This document shows, piece after piece, positions 51,913-60,664 of a stretch of DNA of 64,000 nucleotides. Made by a program: the position numbers and the translations under genes. How positions within the stretch are numbered: position 1 is the first letter of the stretch; each line of letters starts with the position of its first letter. The stretch comes from RYN-111 sp963760125 (GTDB lineage: Bacteria > Actinomycetota > Actinomycetes > Mycobacteriales > SCTD01): positions 1-64,000 of the forward strand of contig CAVXBV010000012.1 of NCBI GenBank assembly GCA_963760125.1, given 5' to 3'. The notes below the pieces were generated by a model, which had not been told where the DNA came from, did no database searches, and saw only the letters and a program-made list of their open reading frames with translations.

Positions 51913-53970
51913 TCAGGCCCGCTGGCGCCGTACGGCGAAACCCGCCAGCAGGAGCAGCAGCCCGCCGAGGGCCGCCAGCGGCGCGCCACCGGTTGCGGCG
52001 AGCGGTGCGCCGCCGGCCGACGGCGTTGACGGGACGGTCGGCACCGTGGGCACCGTCGGCACCGCGGGAGTCACCGGCCGGGCAACAGGCGTCGTGGTGT
52101 CGAAGGCCTTGAACAGCGTCTTGCCGCTGGTCTGCCGGATGATCGCCCCGTGGTTGACGAGCTTGTTGGCCGAGACCGCCGTGCTGGCGACGCAGTCGTT
52201 GCCCGACTCCGTCTCCGGGCCGACGCAGCCGTCCGCGAAGCCGACCATCACGCGACCGGTCTTGTCGATCGTCATCCCGTTGAAGTCCAGCAGGTTGCGG
52301 CACGGGTTCCCGCCGCCGGAGTTCCAGATGCACCCACGCTGCACCGGGTCCTTCGGGGTGGCGTCGACGGTGGTCCAGGTCTTTCCGCGGTCGTAGGTCG
52401 TGGACAGGTACATGTGCCACGCCGCCCCCACGAACGTGTCGCGCTCGGCGTTCTTGCCGAACGACGCCGCCTGCGTGGAGCCGGGCGTGGTCGTGCCGAG
52501 GAAGGCCACGCTGGCGCGGTCGCCGTCACCGGCGACGACCATGGCGAACTCGCTGTTGCGGACCCCGAACGGGACCCCGAGGTCGACGCTCTTGGACCAC
52601 GTCAGGCCGTGGTCGCGGGAGACGGCCACACGCGGGTGACCGGTGCCGTCGCTGTAGGAGTAGTAGACGGTGCCGTCGCTGCCGACGCCGACGTAGGGGT
52701 CGCTCTCCCCCGACAGGCTGTCCGGGATGGTCCGCACGGCCCACGTCTGGCCGGCGTCGAGGGACACCGCGACGCCCTGCTTGTCGCCGCACTTGGCGTT
52801 GGGGAGGTAGACCGCTCCGTCGCTCGGCCCGACCTGCACGTGGCCGTGGATCCCGGTGCACTCGGCGTCCCAGGTGGCGACCGGGTTGTTGAAGGTCAGG
52901 CTGCCGTCGTCGCTGCGAGCGCACGTCGCGCCACCGAGGACCAGCCCCTGGCCCTGCGCGCAGTAGTAGACCGCGTGCGGGTAGAGCGCGCCGGCCAGCG
53001 GGTTAGGGGCCTCCTTGGGGTACGGGCCACCGCCGAACGTCTGGTGGTCGAACCCGTTGACCCCTGAGCCGCAGCCCTCCGCCGGGACGGCCGTCGTCTG
53101 GAAGTCGTCGTCGGTGTACGCCGAGGCGCTACACGCCAGGTAGAGCTGACTGACGACGGTCCGGCCCGTGACGTGGTCGGTGAAGCCGATCGGGTCCAGG
53201 CTGATCTTGTTGGACGGGTCGGTGATGTCGGTGTTCACGACCGTCCAGGTCGAGGTCCCCTTGCGGTCGTCGAACGCCACGACGTACTCGTCGGTGTTGG
53301 AGGTGAACAGCGTGTTGCCGGTCTTCCAGTTGTTGCCGATGCTCGGCTCGCCGGCGTTGGTCGACTCGGTCTTGGGCGCCGTGTACTGCCGGTAGGTCGG
53401 CGCGACCACGCCCTTCGCCTTCGGGAACAGCGCCGGCGTCACGACGTACGCGGTCGCTGTCCCGACGTACGGCGTGCCCTTCGGGGTGTTCTGGAAGGCG
53501 CAGACCAGGACGTTGTAGGTGCCGCCGGTCCGGTCGGTGACGTTGATCCCCTCGGACAGCTGGCTGCCGTCGCTGGAGGCGACGAGCTTGCCGTCGGGGC
53601 CGAACACGTGCAGCGCCAGGTCGTCCGTGGGCTCCTTGACGGTGGCGTTCCAGCGGATCGAGAAGCGCACGAGGGTGTCGAGCTTCGGGTCGAGCTTGGG
53701 CGGGAAGGTCACCGCCACCGTGTGCTGGCTGTTCAGCGTCGTGTTGCTCGGGTCGCACGAGCCGGTCGGGTCGTCGACCGCGATGCCGCCGGTGTTGTTG
53801 GCGAACGGCGCGGTGGCGTCCCACGTGACCGCACGCTGCCCGGGGGCGCTCGGGACGGCCAGCGAGGACTGGGCGGTGGCGGCCTGACCGGGCGAGGCAC
53901 CGACGGCCGCAGCGGCGGCGACGACAGCGGAGAGGGCAAGCGCGAGGCGCAGCCGCGGGGCGTGCGACAT
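51913..53970 (-). CDS. Secreted sialidase-like (Asp-box) protein with LAATG sorting signal
   Basis: 685 residues from ATG 53970. A signal peptide (LALALSAVVAAAAAVGASPG, cut after QAATA) precedes a beta-sandwich region, then a BNR propeller-like part with Asp-box motifs SLDAGQTWAV, SRDHGLTWSK and TYDRGKTWTT. Near the end a TVPTVPTVP spacer leads to LAATG, a hydrophobic helix (LAALGGLLLLLAGFAV) and a basic RRQRA tail: a cell-wall sorting signal of the LAxTG kind used by class E sortases. Glycan cleavage is possible but no sialidase active site was verified. The dif site lies just beyond its 3' end. Confidence 0.8.
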   Translation of the reverse strand: MSHAPRLRLALALSAVVAAAAAVGASPGQAATAQSSLAVPSAPGQRAVTWDATAPFANNTGGIAVDDPTGSCDPSNTTLNSQHTVAVTFPPKLDPKLDTLVRFSIRWNATVKEPTDDLALHVFGPDGKLVASSDGSQLSEGINVTDRTGGTYNVLVCAFQNTPKGTPYVGTATAYVVTPALFPKAKGVVAPTYRQYTAPKTESTNAGEPSIGNNWKTGNTLFTSNTDEYVVAFDDRKGTSTWTVVNTDITDPSNKISLDPIGFTDHVTGRTVVSQLYLACSASAYTDDDFQTTAVPAEGCGSGVNGFDHQTFGGGPYPKEAPNPLAGALYPHAVYYCAQGQGLVLGGATCARSDDGSLTFNNPVATWDAECTGIHGHVQVGPSDGAVYLPNAKCGDKQGVAVSLDAGQTWAVRTIPDSLSGESDPYVGVGSDGTVYYSYSDGTGHPRVAVSRDHGLTWSKSVDLGVPFGVRNSEFAMVVAGDGDRASVAFLGTTTPGSTQAASFGKNAERDTFVGAAWHMYLSTTYDRGKTWTTVDATPKDPVQRGCIWNSGGGNPCRNLLDFNGMTIDKTGRVMVGFADGCVGPETESGNDCVASTAVSANKLVNHGAIIRQTSGKTLFKAFDTTTPVARPVTPAVPTVPTVPTVPSTPSAGGAPLAATGGAPLAALGGLLLLLAGFAVRRQRA

Positions 53971-54084
53971 GAGGGCTCCAGCGGGTCAGGGCCGACGGCT
54001 GGGAGGCGGGCTGCCGCGTCGGGACCGGCTGAGCGTACTCCGCGACGACCTCTGCCTGAGGTGCTTTCGGCGGAGCTCCAGCGG

Positions 54085-55155
54085 TCAGGCGGACAGGCGG
54101 TGGACCTGCACGCCGCGGGCGTCCCAGACCCCGCGCTGCACGACGCGGCGTAAGGCGCGCGAGCCGTCGATCATCACGCCGTCCCCCAGGTAGAGGCCGA
54201 CGTGGGCAGCGGGGGCGGGGTAGACGATGAGGTCACCCGGGCGGGCCTGCGACAGCGCGATGCGGTGGCTCGATGCGGCCAGGCCCTCTCGCCCCGGGGC
54301 GACGGAGCGTCCCCCTGCGCGGCGCCAGACGTTGCGGACCAGGTCGACGTCGGACAGGTGCCGGTTGCCGAGGGCGGCCTGCGCCAGACGCACCGCGCGG
54401 GCCGCGGTGGCCGAAGCCGGCGCGCCCGTCCCGAGACCGCGGGGGGCGCCGACCGGGACGAAGGAGCGCCGGGCCAGCGAGGACCCCTCGGAGGGGGGGA
54501 CGACGACGGCCGGAGCCGCCGGCGCCGCGGGCGCGGCTGGGGCTGGGCGGGGCTGGGGGGTGGCCGCCTGGGGGGCGGTGTCGGGTGCCTCGTCGCTGGG
54601 CGGGGCGGCGGGGTCGGCGGGCCGCGGCGCGTCGGGGCTGGCGTCGAACGGCCGGACCGCGACCATGCCGGGGCGCGGCACGCGGCCGAAGCGCACGATG
54701 TCGCCGGCCCAGACCTGCCGCTGGACGACGCCCTTGCGCGAGGACGAGGCGTCGATCATGGTGACGGCGGCCGGCGAGCGGTGGATCACGAGGCCGACGT
54801 GCGTGACGGGATCGCCGACGAAGACCAGGTCGCCGGGCAGGACCTGCTCCTCCGGGAGTGGCACGGCCCAGGCCTGCTGCTGGCGTGAGGTGCGCGGAAG
54901 AGTGACGCCGCCCGCATCCCGCCAGATGCCCGAGGTGAAGCCGCTGCAGTCCCAGGCGCGGGGGCCGTTCCCGCCCCAGACGTAGCCGTCTCCCAGGTGC
55001 GCCCGAGCCAGCGCGACGACCGACGCCGTCGGGTCCCCCTTGCCGCCGACCGCCGCGAACGACCCTGCCGCCAGTCCAAGGCACAGCAGCAGCGCGGTGA
55101 GCAGCTGGCGCACGTCGGCGAGACGAGTGGCCGGACGCGACGTGGGCACAGGCAC
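54085..55155 (-). CDS. Secreted protein with two NlpC/P60 domains, second degenerate
   Basis: 356 residues from GTG 55155 (CAGGGAG upstream; TTG 55173 possible). A signal peptide (QLLTALLLCLGLAAGSFAAV) is followed by domain 1 with the catalytic Cys in RAWDCSGFTSGIW and His in PVTHVGLVIH. A Pro/Ala-rich linker of about 55 residues leads to domain 2 (ARAVRLAQAALGNRHLSDVD), where the expected DCSG reads DVDL: the Cys is lost, although AAHVGLYLGDG keeps the His. Domain 1 probably cuts peptidoglycan stem peptides; domain 2 may only bind. No c-di-AMP riboswitch was seen upstream. Confidence 0.82.
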   Translation of the reverse strand: MPVPTSRPATRLADVRQLLTALLLCLGLAAGSFAAVGGKGDPTASVVALARAHLGDGYVWGGNGPRAWDCSGFTSGIWRDAGGVTLPRTSRQQQAWAVPLPEEQVLPGDLVFVGDPVTHVGLVIHRSPAAVTMIDASSSRKGVVQRQVWAGDIVRFGRVPRPGMVAVRPFDASPDAPRPADPAAPPSDEAPDTAPQAATPQPRPAPAAPAAPAAPAVVVPPSEGSSLARRSFVPVGAPRGLGTGAPASATAARAVRLAQAALGNRHLSDVDLVRNVWRRAGGRSVAPGREGLAASSHRIALSQARPGDLIVYPAPAAHVGLYLGDGVMIDGSRALRRVVQRGVWDARGVQVHRLSA

Positions 55156-55315
55156 CAGGAGGCTCCCTGACAAGGGTGGGCGGACGGGTGGGGTCAGTGT
55201 GACGCAGGTGCACGTTGTGTACGGCGTGTCGCCTGGTCACCGTGTGCTTCGGCAGGTAGTGGCCAGAGCCTGAGCCCTGGGGGGACATACCGGACGCCGC
55301 GGGGCAGATCCGGCA

Positions 55316-55342
55316 GGGAATCTTCCGTGGGCGTTGGGCGTT
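55316..55342 (+). promoter_or_regulatory. SigR/SigH-type promoter of rbpA
   Basis: GGGAAT (55316-55321), exactly 18 bases, then GTT (55340-55342). This is the GGAAT-N18/19-GTT pattern of the thiol-stress ECF sigma factor SigR of Streptomyces (SigH of mycobacteria). It lies about 120 bp before the rbpA ATG on the same strand; rbpA of Streptomyces coelicolor is known to be SigR-dependent. Confidence 0.65.
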
Positions 55343-55464
55343 GACTCCCCTGACAGCCAGGTCTGCGTCGCCCGAGAACTCCCGTCGTGCGTAGCACCCT
55401 GAGTCCGTCGCTGAGTTCCCCCCTGAGCTCGTCACGAAGTTCGTCAAGGCAGTTGGAGGCCCCC

Positions 55465-55854
55465 ATGAGCGACCGCGTCCTGAAGGGCTCACGGCTCGGA
55501 TCCGTGAGCTATGAGAGCGATCGGCACACCGAGTTCGCGCCGCGCGCCCTGACGACCTACGACTGCCCTCTCGGTCACGCGACCGCGGTGCCCTTTGCGG
55601 CCGAGGCCGACATCCCCTTCACCTGGGAGTGCCGCGTCTGCGGCGCGCAGGGCGAGCAGCGCAACGGCGAGGCCCCGGAGGCCAAGGCCGTCAAGCCCGC
55701 GCGCACGCACTGGGACATGCTGCTGGAGCGTCGCAGCATCGCCGAGCTCGAAGAGGTGCTGCAGGAGCGCCTGCAGGTCCTGCACGAGCACCAGGACGCC
55801 GTGAAGGCGCAGCTGCGGGCCGACGCGGCCAAGGCACGCAAGAAGAGCGCCTGA
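55465..55854 (+). CDS. rbpA: RNA polymerase-binding protein RbpA
   Basis: 129 residues from ATG 55465, preceded by GGAGG. RbpA landmarks: MSDRVLKGSRLGSVSYESDR, the core with the zinc-type set C-x3-H...C-x2-C in YDCPLGHATAVPF and WECRVCGAQG, the basic linker and the sigma-interacting C-terminus THWDMLLERRSIAELEEVLQ. RbpA binds RNA polymerase with the principal sigma factor and stabilises open complexes; it is specific to actinobacteria. The Lys/Ala tail (KARKKSA) is short. Converges with fxsA, 4 bp between stops. Confidence 0.95.
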   Translation: MSDRVLKGSRLGSVSYESDRHTEFAPRALTTYDCPLGHATAVPFAAEADIPFTWECRVCGAQGEQRNGEAPEAKAVKPARTHWDMLLERRSIAELEEVLQERLQVLHEHQDAVKAQLRADAAKARKKSA

Positions 55855-55858
55855 CCCG

Positions 55859-56356
55859 TCAGTCGTTCCGGCCCTCGGGGTCCTCGGGGTTCTGAGGGTC
55901 CTCCGGGTGGAGGACCTCGCCGTCCACGACGGTCCCCCGCGCTTGTCGCGACACGCGCTTGCCCAAGCCGCCCAGCACAGGTCCGACCGGCCCGAGCATC
56001 CGTGCGGCGAGGAACGACGTGAGCCCACGGCGCAGCAGCGCGCGGGTCGGCGGCAGCACGCACGCCAGGCCCACGGCATCGGTCAGGAAGCCCGGGGTGA
56101 GCAAGAACGCTCCCCCGACGATCACCAACGCACCGTCGGCCACCTCGCGCGTCGGGACGCGGCGTTCGGCCAGTGCCGTCTGCAGGGCCTGCCAAGCACG
56201 TCGTCCTTCGCGGCGGAGCAGCCACGTTCCGAGGACGGCGGCCAGGAGCAGCAGGCCGATCGTCGGAAGGGCCCCGAGGGCCTGCCCCACCTGCACCAGG
56301 ACGTAGATCTCCGCGATCGGGACGACGACGAACAGCAGCAGCAGGATCAGCGGCAC
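55859..56356 (-). CDS. fxsA: FxsA family membrane protein
   Basis: 165 residues from GTG 56356. The FxsA domain is clear: ILLLLFVVVPIAEIYVLVQV, LGTWLLRREGRRAWQALQTA and the glycine-rich GGAFLLTPGFLTDAVGLACV. Two or three membrane helices, then a polar tail with repeats of PEDP. In E. coli overexpression lets cells tolerate phage T7 in F+ strains; the native role is unknown. It starts 1 bp after the ppm1 stop, so it belongs to the lnt-ppm1-fxsA unit. Confidence 0.88.
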   Translation of the reverse strand: MPLILLLLFVVVPIAEIYVLVQVGQALGALPTIGLLLLAAVLGTWLLRREGRRAWQALQTALAERRVPTREVADGALVIVGGAFLLTPGFLTDAVGLACVLPPTRALLRRGLTSFLAARMLGPVGPVLGGLGKRVSRQARGTVVDGEVLHPEDPQNPEDPEGRND

Positions 56357-56357
56357 G

Positions 56358-57098
56358 TCAGGACCCCTTTCGGCGCAGGCGGCTCGTCAGCCCCCACACG
56401 GTGACCCGCCACAGCGCCTCGACCACGATCGCCCGGCTCATCTTGGACTCACCGCGCTCGCGTTCGACGAACGTGATGGGGACCTCGACGACCCGCATCC
56501 CGGATTGCCACATCTTCCAGGCAAGGTCCACCTGGAAGCAGTACCCCTGCGAGTCGACCGCGCCGGACAGCACCCGGTCCAGCGCCTCGCGCCGGTAGGC
56601 CCGGTAGCCGCCGGTGGCATCGCGGAGCGGAAGGCCGAGGGCGACGCGGGTGTAGGCGTTGCCGCCGCGGCTGAGCAGCTCGCGGGAGCGCGGCCAGTTG
56701 ACGACCTCTCCCCCGTCGACCCAGCGGCTGCCCAGGACGAGGTCGGCGTGCTCGAGCGCCGCGAGCAGTCGCGGCAGCTGCTCGGGGGCGTGGGAGCCGT
56801 CGGCGTCCATCTCCACGACGACGGCGTAGCCGCGCTCCTTGGCCCACGCGAAGCCGGCGAGGTAGGCCGCACCGAGCCCAGCCTTGCCCGTGCGGTGCAG
56901 GACGTGCAGCCACTCCCCCTCCGTCGCCGCGTCGGCGGCCAGGCGGTCCGCGAGCGCACCGGTGCCGTCCGGGCTGGCGTCGTCGACGACGAGCAGGTGG
57001 GCGCTGGGCACGGCTGCATGGACGCGCTCTGCGATCGGGACGAGGTTGTCCACCTCGTCGTACGTCGGGACGATGACCAGCACGGAGCCAAGGGTCAT
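56358..57098 (-). CDS. ppm1: Polyprenol monophosphomannose synthase (GT2)
   Basis: 246 residues from ATG 57098. GT-A fold motifs: VIVPTYDEVDNLVPIAERVH, LVVDDASPDGTGALADRLA, GAAYLAGFAWAKERG, VEMDADGSHAPEQLPRLLAA (the DxD-like metal motif), LVLGSRWVDGGEVVNW and a late RERGESKMSR. It transfers mannose from GDP-mannose to polyprenyl phosphate, the donor for lipoglycan and protein mannosylation. Its start overlaps the end of lnt by 4 bp; in Mycobacterium tuberculosis the two are fused in one Ppm1 protein. Confidence 0.92.
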   Translation of the reverse strand: MTLGSVLVIVPTYDEVDNLVPIAERVHAAVPSAHLLVVDDASPDGTGALADRLAADAATEGEWLHVLHRTGKAGLGAAYLAGFAWAKERGYAVVVEMDADGSHAPEQLPRLLAALEHADLVLGSRWVDGGEVVNWPRSRELLSRGGNAYTRVALGLPLRDATGGYRAYRREALDRVLSGAVDSQGYCFQVDLAWKMWQSGMRVVEVPITFVERERGESKMSRAIVVEALWRVTVWGLTSRLRRKGS

Positions 57099-58564
57099 GG
57101 GGGCGTTCCCTTCCGGCTCCCGAGGGCAGCCACCCCGACGGCGCCCAGCGCCATCAGGGACAAGGCGAGCTCGGGCCAGGCACCGAGCCGGGTCGCGAGC
57201 GTCCGGGCGGAGCGCAGGGGGACCTGCTGGACGGTGACGTCGCGGGTGAAGACCTCCGAGCGGTGCAGCAGCGCGCCGTCCGGGGCGATCACCGCGGACA
57301 CCCCGCTCGTCGCGGCCACGAGCACGGACCGCCCGTGCTCGACGGCCCGCAGGCGCCCCATGGCCAGCTGCTGGGTGGTCTCCCCGCTGCGGCCGAACGT
57401 TGCGTTGTTGGTCTGCACGACCAGCAGCCTGCCCCCTCCGGTCACGACGTCACGCACCACCCCGTCGTAGGCGACCTCGAAGCAGATGACGTCCCCGAGC
57501 GTGACCCCGCCGACGTCGAGCACGCCGGGCGCGTCGCCGCGGGCGAAGTCGTGCGGCACCAGGTCCACCTTGTCGGTCACCTTGCGCACCAGGTTGCGGT
57601 AGGGGATGTACTCCCCGAACGGCACGGGGTGCCGCTTGACGTACGTCGCCCCCGGCCCGGTGACCGGGTCCCACACGATGCCCCGGTTGCTCACGAAGCG
57701 TCCCGGCCCGTCGGTCACGGCACCGACCAGGACCGGCACACCGATCGCGCGCACCGCCTGGTCGATGAGGTCGCGGGCCAGCAGGTCGGTGTAGGGGTCG
57801 AGGTCGGAGGCGTTCTCGGGCCAGAGGACCAGGTCGGGCTGCGCGACCGTGCCCGCCCGCACGTCGGCGGCCAGGTCCACGGTCGCCTGGACGTGGTTGC
57901 GCAGCACCTGCGACTGCTGCGCGGCCAGCGGCAGGCCCAGCCGTGGGACGTTGCCCTGGACGACGGCCACCGTCACCTGCTCGCCTCCGGTCGGGACGGG
58001 CACCGTCAGCGCGAGGACGAGCAGGACGGGGCCGAGAGCGACCGCGGGCCGGGGGCGCGTCACGAGCAGGACGCCCAGCGCCGCGACCCCCAGGGTCACG
58101 AGGGGGGCGCCGGCGACGGCGGCCAGGGGCGTGAGCGGTGTGTGTCCCTGGCTGAACGCGAGCCTCCCCCACGGGAACCCGCCGAAGGGCAGGCGGTCGC
58201 GCAGCGCCTCTTGGCCCACCCAGAGCAGGGCTGCCCACACCGGCCACGCGGGCAGGCGCGTCACCAGGGCCAGCGCCGCGCCGAGCGCCGCGAGGAACCC
58301 TGCCTCCATCAGCGCCAAGGCGAGCCACGCGGCGGGGCCGGCGACCTCGCCGGTCCAGACCAGCAGCGGGACGAAGAAGGCCAGGCCGTGCAGCAGGCCG
58401 AGCCAGGCGCCGCGGCGCACCGAGCACCCGCGCACGGCGGCGGTGAGCAGGCCGACCGCGACCGGGGCGAGCCACCACACGTCGTGCGGCGGGAAGGCGA
58501 GGTCGAGCAGGAGGCCGGAGGCGAGCGCCGCGCCGGTGCGGGGCAGGTCACGAGGGCGGCGCAC
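57095..58564 (-). CDS. lnt: Apolipoprotein N-acyltransferase
   Basis: 489 residues from GTG 58564. Six or so membrane helices are followed by a nitrilase-like periplasmic domain with the catalytic triad: Glu in DLVLWPENASDLDP, Lys in ATYVKRHPVPFGEYIP, Cys in GDVICFEVAYDGVV. It N-acylates the cysteine of mature lipoproteins at the outer face of the membrane. It lies head of the lnt-ppm1-fxsA unit. The upstream 430-bp gap holds a hairpin and a possible - strand promoter, giving a long leader. Confidence 0.94.
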   Translation of the reverse strand: MRRPRDLPRTGAALASGLLLDLAFPPHDVWWLAPVAVGLLTAAVRGCSVRRGAWLGLLHGLAFFVPLLVWTGEVAGPAAWLALALMEAGFLAALGAALALVTRLPAWPVWAALLWVGQEALRDRLPFGGFPWGRLAFSQGHTPLTPLAAVAGAPLVTLGVAALGVLLVTRPRPAVALGPVLLVLALTVPVPTGGEQVTVAVVQGNVPRLGLPLAAQQSQVLRNHVQATVDLAADVRAGTVAQPDLVLWPENASDLDPYTDLLARDLIDQAVRAIGVPVLVGAVTDGPGRFVSNRGIVWDPVTGPGATYVKRHPVPFGEYIPYRNLVRKVTDKVDLVPHDFARGDAPGVLDVGGVTLGDVICFEVAYDGVVRDVVTGGGRLLVVQTNNATFGRSGETTQQLAMGRLRAVEHGRSVLVAATSGVSAVIAPDGALLHRSEVFTRDVTVQQVPLRSARTLATRLGAWPELALSLMALGAVGVAALGSRKGTPP

Positions 58565-58618
58565 CGCATGACCCTATGTCGGTCGGCGGGCGCGTTCCTT
58601 CCGCCTCAGGACGAGCGA

Positions 58619-58635
58619 AAGGCCCGGTGGGCCTT
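58619..58635 (-). terminator. Terminator-like hairpin in the lnt leader
   Basis: On the - strand AAGGCCC, loop ACC, GGGCCTT followed by TC; the stem is a perfect 7 bp. It lies 55 bp before the lnt start, so it could end amidohydrolase transcripts or act as an attenuator of lnt. Confidence 0.6.
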
Positions 58636-58865
58636 CGGACCGACCCGCCTGCGGATGGCGTCCGCGTGCGTGCCGTTGTCTACTGGCCCACCGAGCCTTG
58701 GCCCGGGTCTGTCAACCCCCCTGGTCCCTCGCCACCGTCCGTGGGGTCAGCACGGCCTCCGGCGCCTCGCTCCTGGCTGCGGCTGGACGATCCCGGGGTC
58801 GGACTCCGCAGCGAGGTCACGAGACGGGCCGGGTGTGGCGGGGTGTCCGTGTCCTTGCGGGCAGG

Positions 58866-58896
58866 AGGCTATCGGGAGTCGACGGGCGCCTGTCAA
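58866..58896 (-). promoter_or_regulatory. Putative promoter toward lnt
   Basis: On the - strand TTGACA (58896-58891), a 19-bp spacer and TAGCCT (58871-58866). The -35 is perfect but the spacer is long. It lies about 100 bp after the amidohydrolase stop. Confidence 0.4.
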
Positions 58897-58994
58897 GGCC
58901 CTGAACCCCTTGCTGCGCAAGCGATCTCCTCGCCCACGTCTCGAGGGGGCCGTTCGGAGCAGCGCGGAGCCGCTCTCTTCGTCCCACGCGTCCC

Positions 58995-60563
58995 TCAGGC
59001 CTCGTGGAGGACCGCTCCGGCGCGCACCAGCAGGCGGCACACCGGGTCGGGGGCCGACAGGTCGGGCAGTCCGGAGACCCCGGAGCGGGGGTCGGTGGAC
59101 CACCCGGCGACGGCCTCGTCCGGCGTCTGGACTACCAGTTCATCGGGGACGTCCCACACGGCGAAGGTGGCCGGTGCACCCGGGACGATCTCCCCCTCGT
59201 CGTCGCGTCGCGCAGCCCGCCAGCCGCCGCGCGTGTGCGCCGCGAAGGCAGCCCGGGCGCTCAGGCCGCTGCCGGGGGTGCGGTGCTGGACGGCAGCGCG
59301 CACCGTGCCCCACGGGTCGAGGAAGGTCACGGGGCTGTCTGAGCCCAGCGCGAGGGCCACACCGGCGGTGGCCAGCGCGGCGAACGGGTTCATCGCCAGC
59401 GCGCGCTCGCGGCCCAGGCGCGCGACGTACATCCCGTCCTCGCCACCCCAGCGGGCGTCGAAGGCCGGCTGCACGCTGGCCACGACGCCGTACGTCGCGA
59501 AGCTGGCCACCTGGCGGGGGCTGATCATCTCCACGTGCTCGACGCGGTGCCGGGACGCGCGCAGCGCCCCCTCCCCCACGACGTCGGCCGCCTGGTGCAA
59601 CCCGTCCGTGACGGCCTGGAGGGCGGCGTCCCCGATGGCGTGGAACCCGGCCTGGACGCCGGCGCGCGTGCAGGCGATGAGGTGCTGGGCGACCTGCTCT
59701 GCCTCGAGGTAGGCGTGTCCGGCCCCCTCGTCGTCCTCGTAGTGGGCCCCGAGGCAGGCCGTGCGGCTGCCGATCGCGCCGTCGACGAACAGGTCGCCGG
59801 CGGCGCCGACCGCGCCGAGCTCGATCGCCTTGTCGACAGCGTCGAGCTCGCCCCAGTAGCCGATCCGTTCGACGCCGTGCTCGAGCGCGAGCAGGGCCGT
59901 GAAGTCGTCCTCGCCGCTGATGTCGGGGCCGCCGCACTCGTGCACGCAGGCGATCCCGAGGGACGCGGCCCGGTCGAGCGCCGTGGCCTGGGCCCCCCGG
60001 CGCTGGGCCGGGGTGATCGACTTCTGGGCTGCACGACGCACCACGTGGTGGGCCTCCTGCCGGACCAGCCCGTCAGGCAGGAACCCGGGCAGCCCGCGTG
60101 CCTCCGGGCAGGCCGCCAGCAGCGCGCTGCTCGCCACCGCGCTGTGCACGTCGGTCCGCGCCAGGTAGACCACCCCGCCGTACGACGCCCGGTCGAGCTC
60201 GGACGCGGTCGGGGGGCGCTGCTCCGGCCAGCCGGTCTCGTCCCAGCCGGTGCCGAGCACGACCCCACCACGGGTCCGGCGGCAGTGGTCCTCCAGCAGG
60301 CGAAGGGACTGGGCGAGGCTGGTGGCCCCCGTCAGGTCGAGGCCGGTGATCGCCAGGCCGGTGCTGGTCGCGTGGACGTGGGCGTCGACGAAGGCTGGCG
60401 CCACCCAGGCGTCGTCGAGGTCGACCGTGCGGTCCGGGCTCAGGGCGTCCGCGGCGCGCTCCTGGCCGACCCAGACGATCGTCGCGCCGTCGACGAGCAG
60501 CGCGGTGGCGAACGGGTCGGCGGGGCTGCGGACGCGTCCGCGGCGGTAGAGGGTGGTGCTCAC
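58995..60563 (-). CDS. Amidohydrolase family protein (YtcJ/NfdA-like)
   Basis: 522 residues from GTG 60563; the longer open frame to 60785 overlaps the lat promoter region. Metal-dependent hydrolase motifs: FVDAHVHATSTGL (HxH), GTGWDETGWPE, VHECGGPDISGE, GFHAIGDAALQAVTDGL, SRHRVEHVEMIS (late His residues) and LALGSDSPVTFLDPW with the metal-binding Asp. The architecture is that of the YtcJ group of exoenzyme-like amidohydrolases. The substrate is unknown. It diverges from lat, about 100 bp apart. Confidence 0.87.
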   Translation of the reverse strand: MSTTLYRRGRVRSPADPFATALLVDGATIVWVGQERAADALSPDRTVDLDDAWVAPAFVDAHVHATSTGLAITGLDLTGATSLAQSLRLLEDHCRRTRGGVVLGTGWDETGWPEQRPPTASELDRASYGGVVYLARTDVHSAVASSALLAACPEARGLPGFLPDGLVRQEAHHVVRRAAQKSITPAQRRGAQATALDRAASLGIACVHECGGPDISGEDDFTALLALEHGVERIGYWGELDAVDKAIELGAVGAAGDLFVDGAIGSRTACLGAHYEDDEGAGHAYLEAEQVAQHLIACTRAGVQAGFHAIGDAALQAVTDGLHQAADVVGEGALRASRHRVEHVEMISPRQVASFATYGVVASVQPAFDARWGGEDGMYVARLGRERALAMNPFAALATAGVALALGSDSPVTFLDPWGTVRAAVQHRTPGSGLSARAAFAAHTRGGWRAARRDDEGEIVPGAPATFAVWDVPDELVVQTPDEAVAGWSTDPRSGVSGLPDLSAPDPVCRLLVRAGAVLHEA

Positions 60564-60664
60564 GCGCTCGACGCTACGGGGACCCAGCGACCGGCTGCCC
60601 ACCAGCCGAAGAATCGCCTGTCCACGTGGTCGCGCGCGGGAAGAACGCCGTCTACCGTGGGGGC

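Larger units (their letters stand above)
58565..58994 (-). other. 430-bp gap between amidohydrolase and lnt
   Basis: No gene supported. It holds a hairpin at 58619-58635 and a - strand promoter-like pair at 58866-58896. If that promoter is used, lnt has a leader of nearly 300 nt that includes the hairpin. Frames here are Arg/Pro-rich shadows. Confidence 0.5.

Noticed and set aside
54900..55464. c-di-AMP (ydaO) riboswitch before the NlpC/P60 gene
   Set aside because: Such switches often precede these genes, but the conserved core elements could not be found on the - strand.
55851..55862. Hairpin CTGAC-CC-GTCAG between rbpA and fxsA
   Set aside because: The loop of two bases is too small; the symmetry results from two convergent TGA stop codons.
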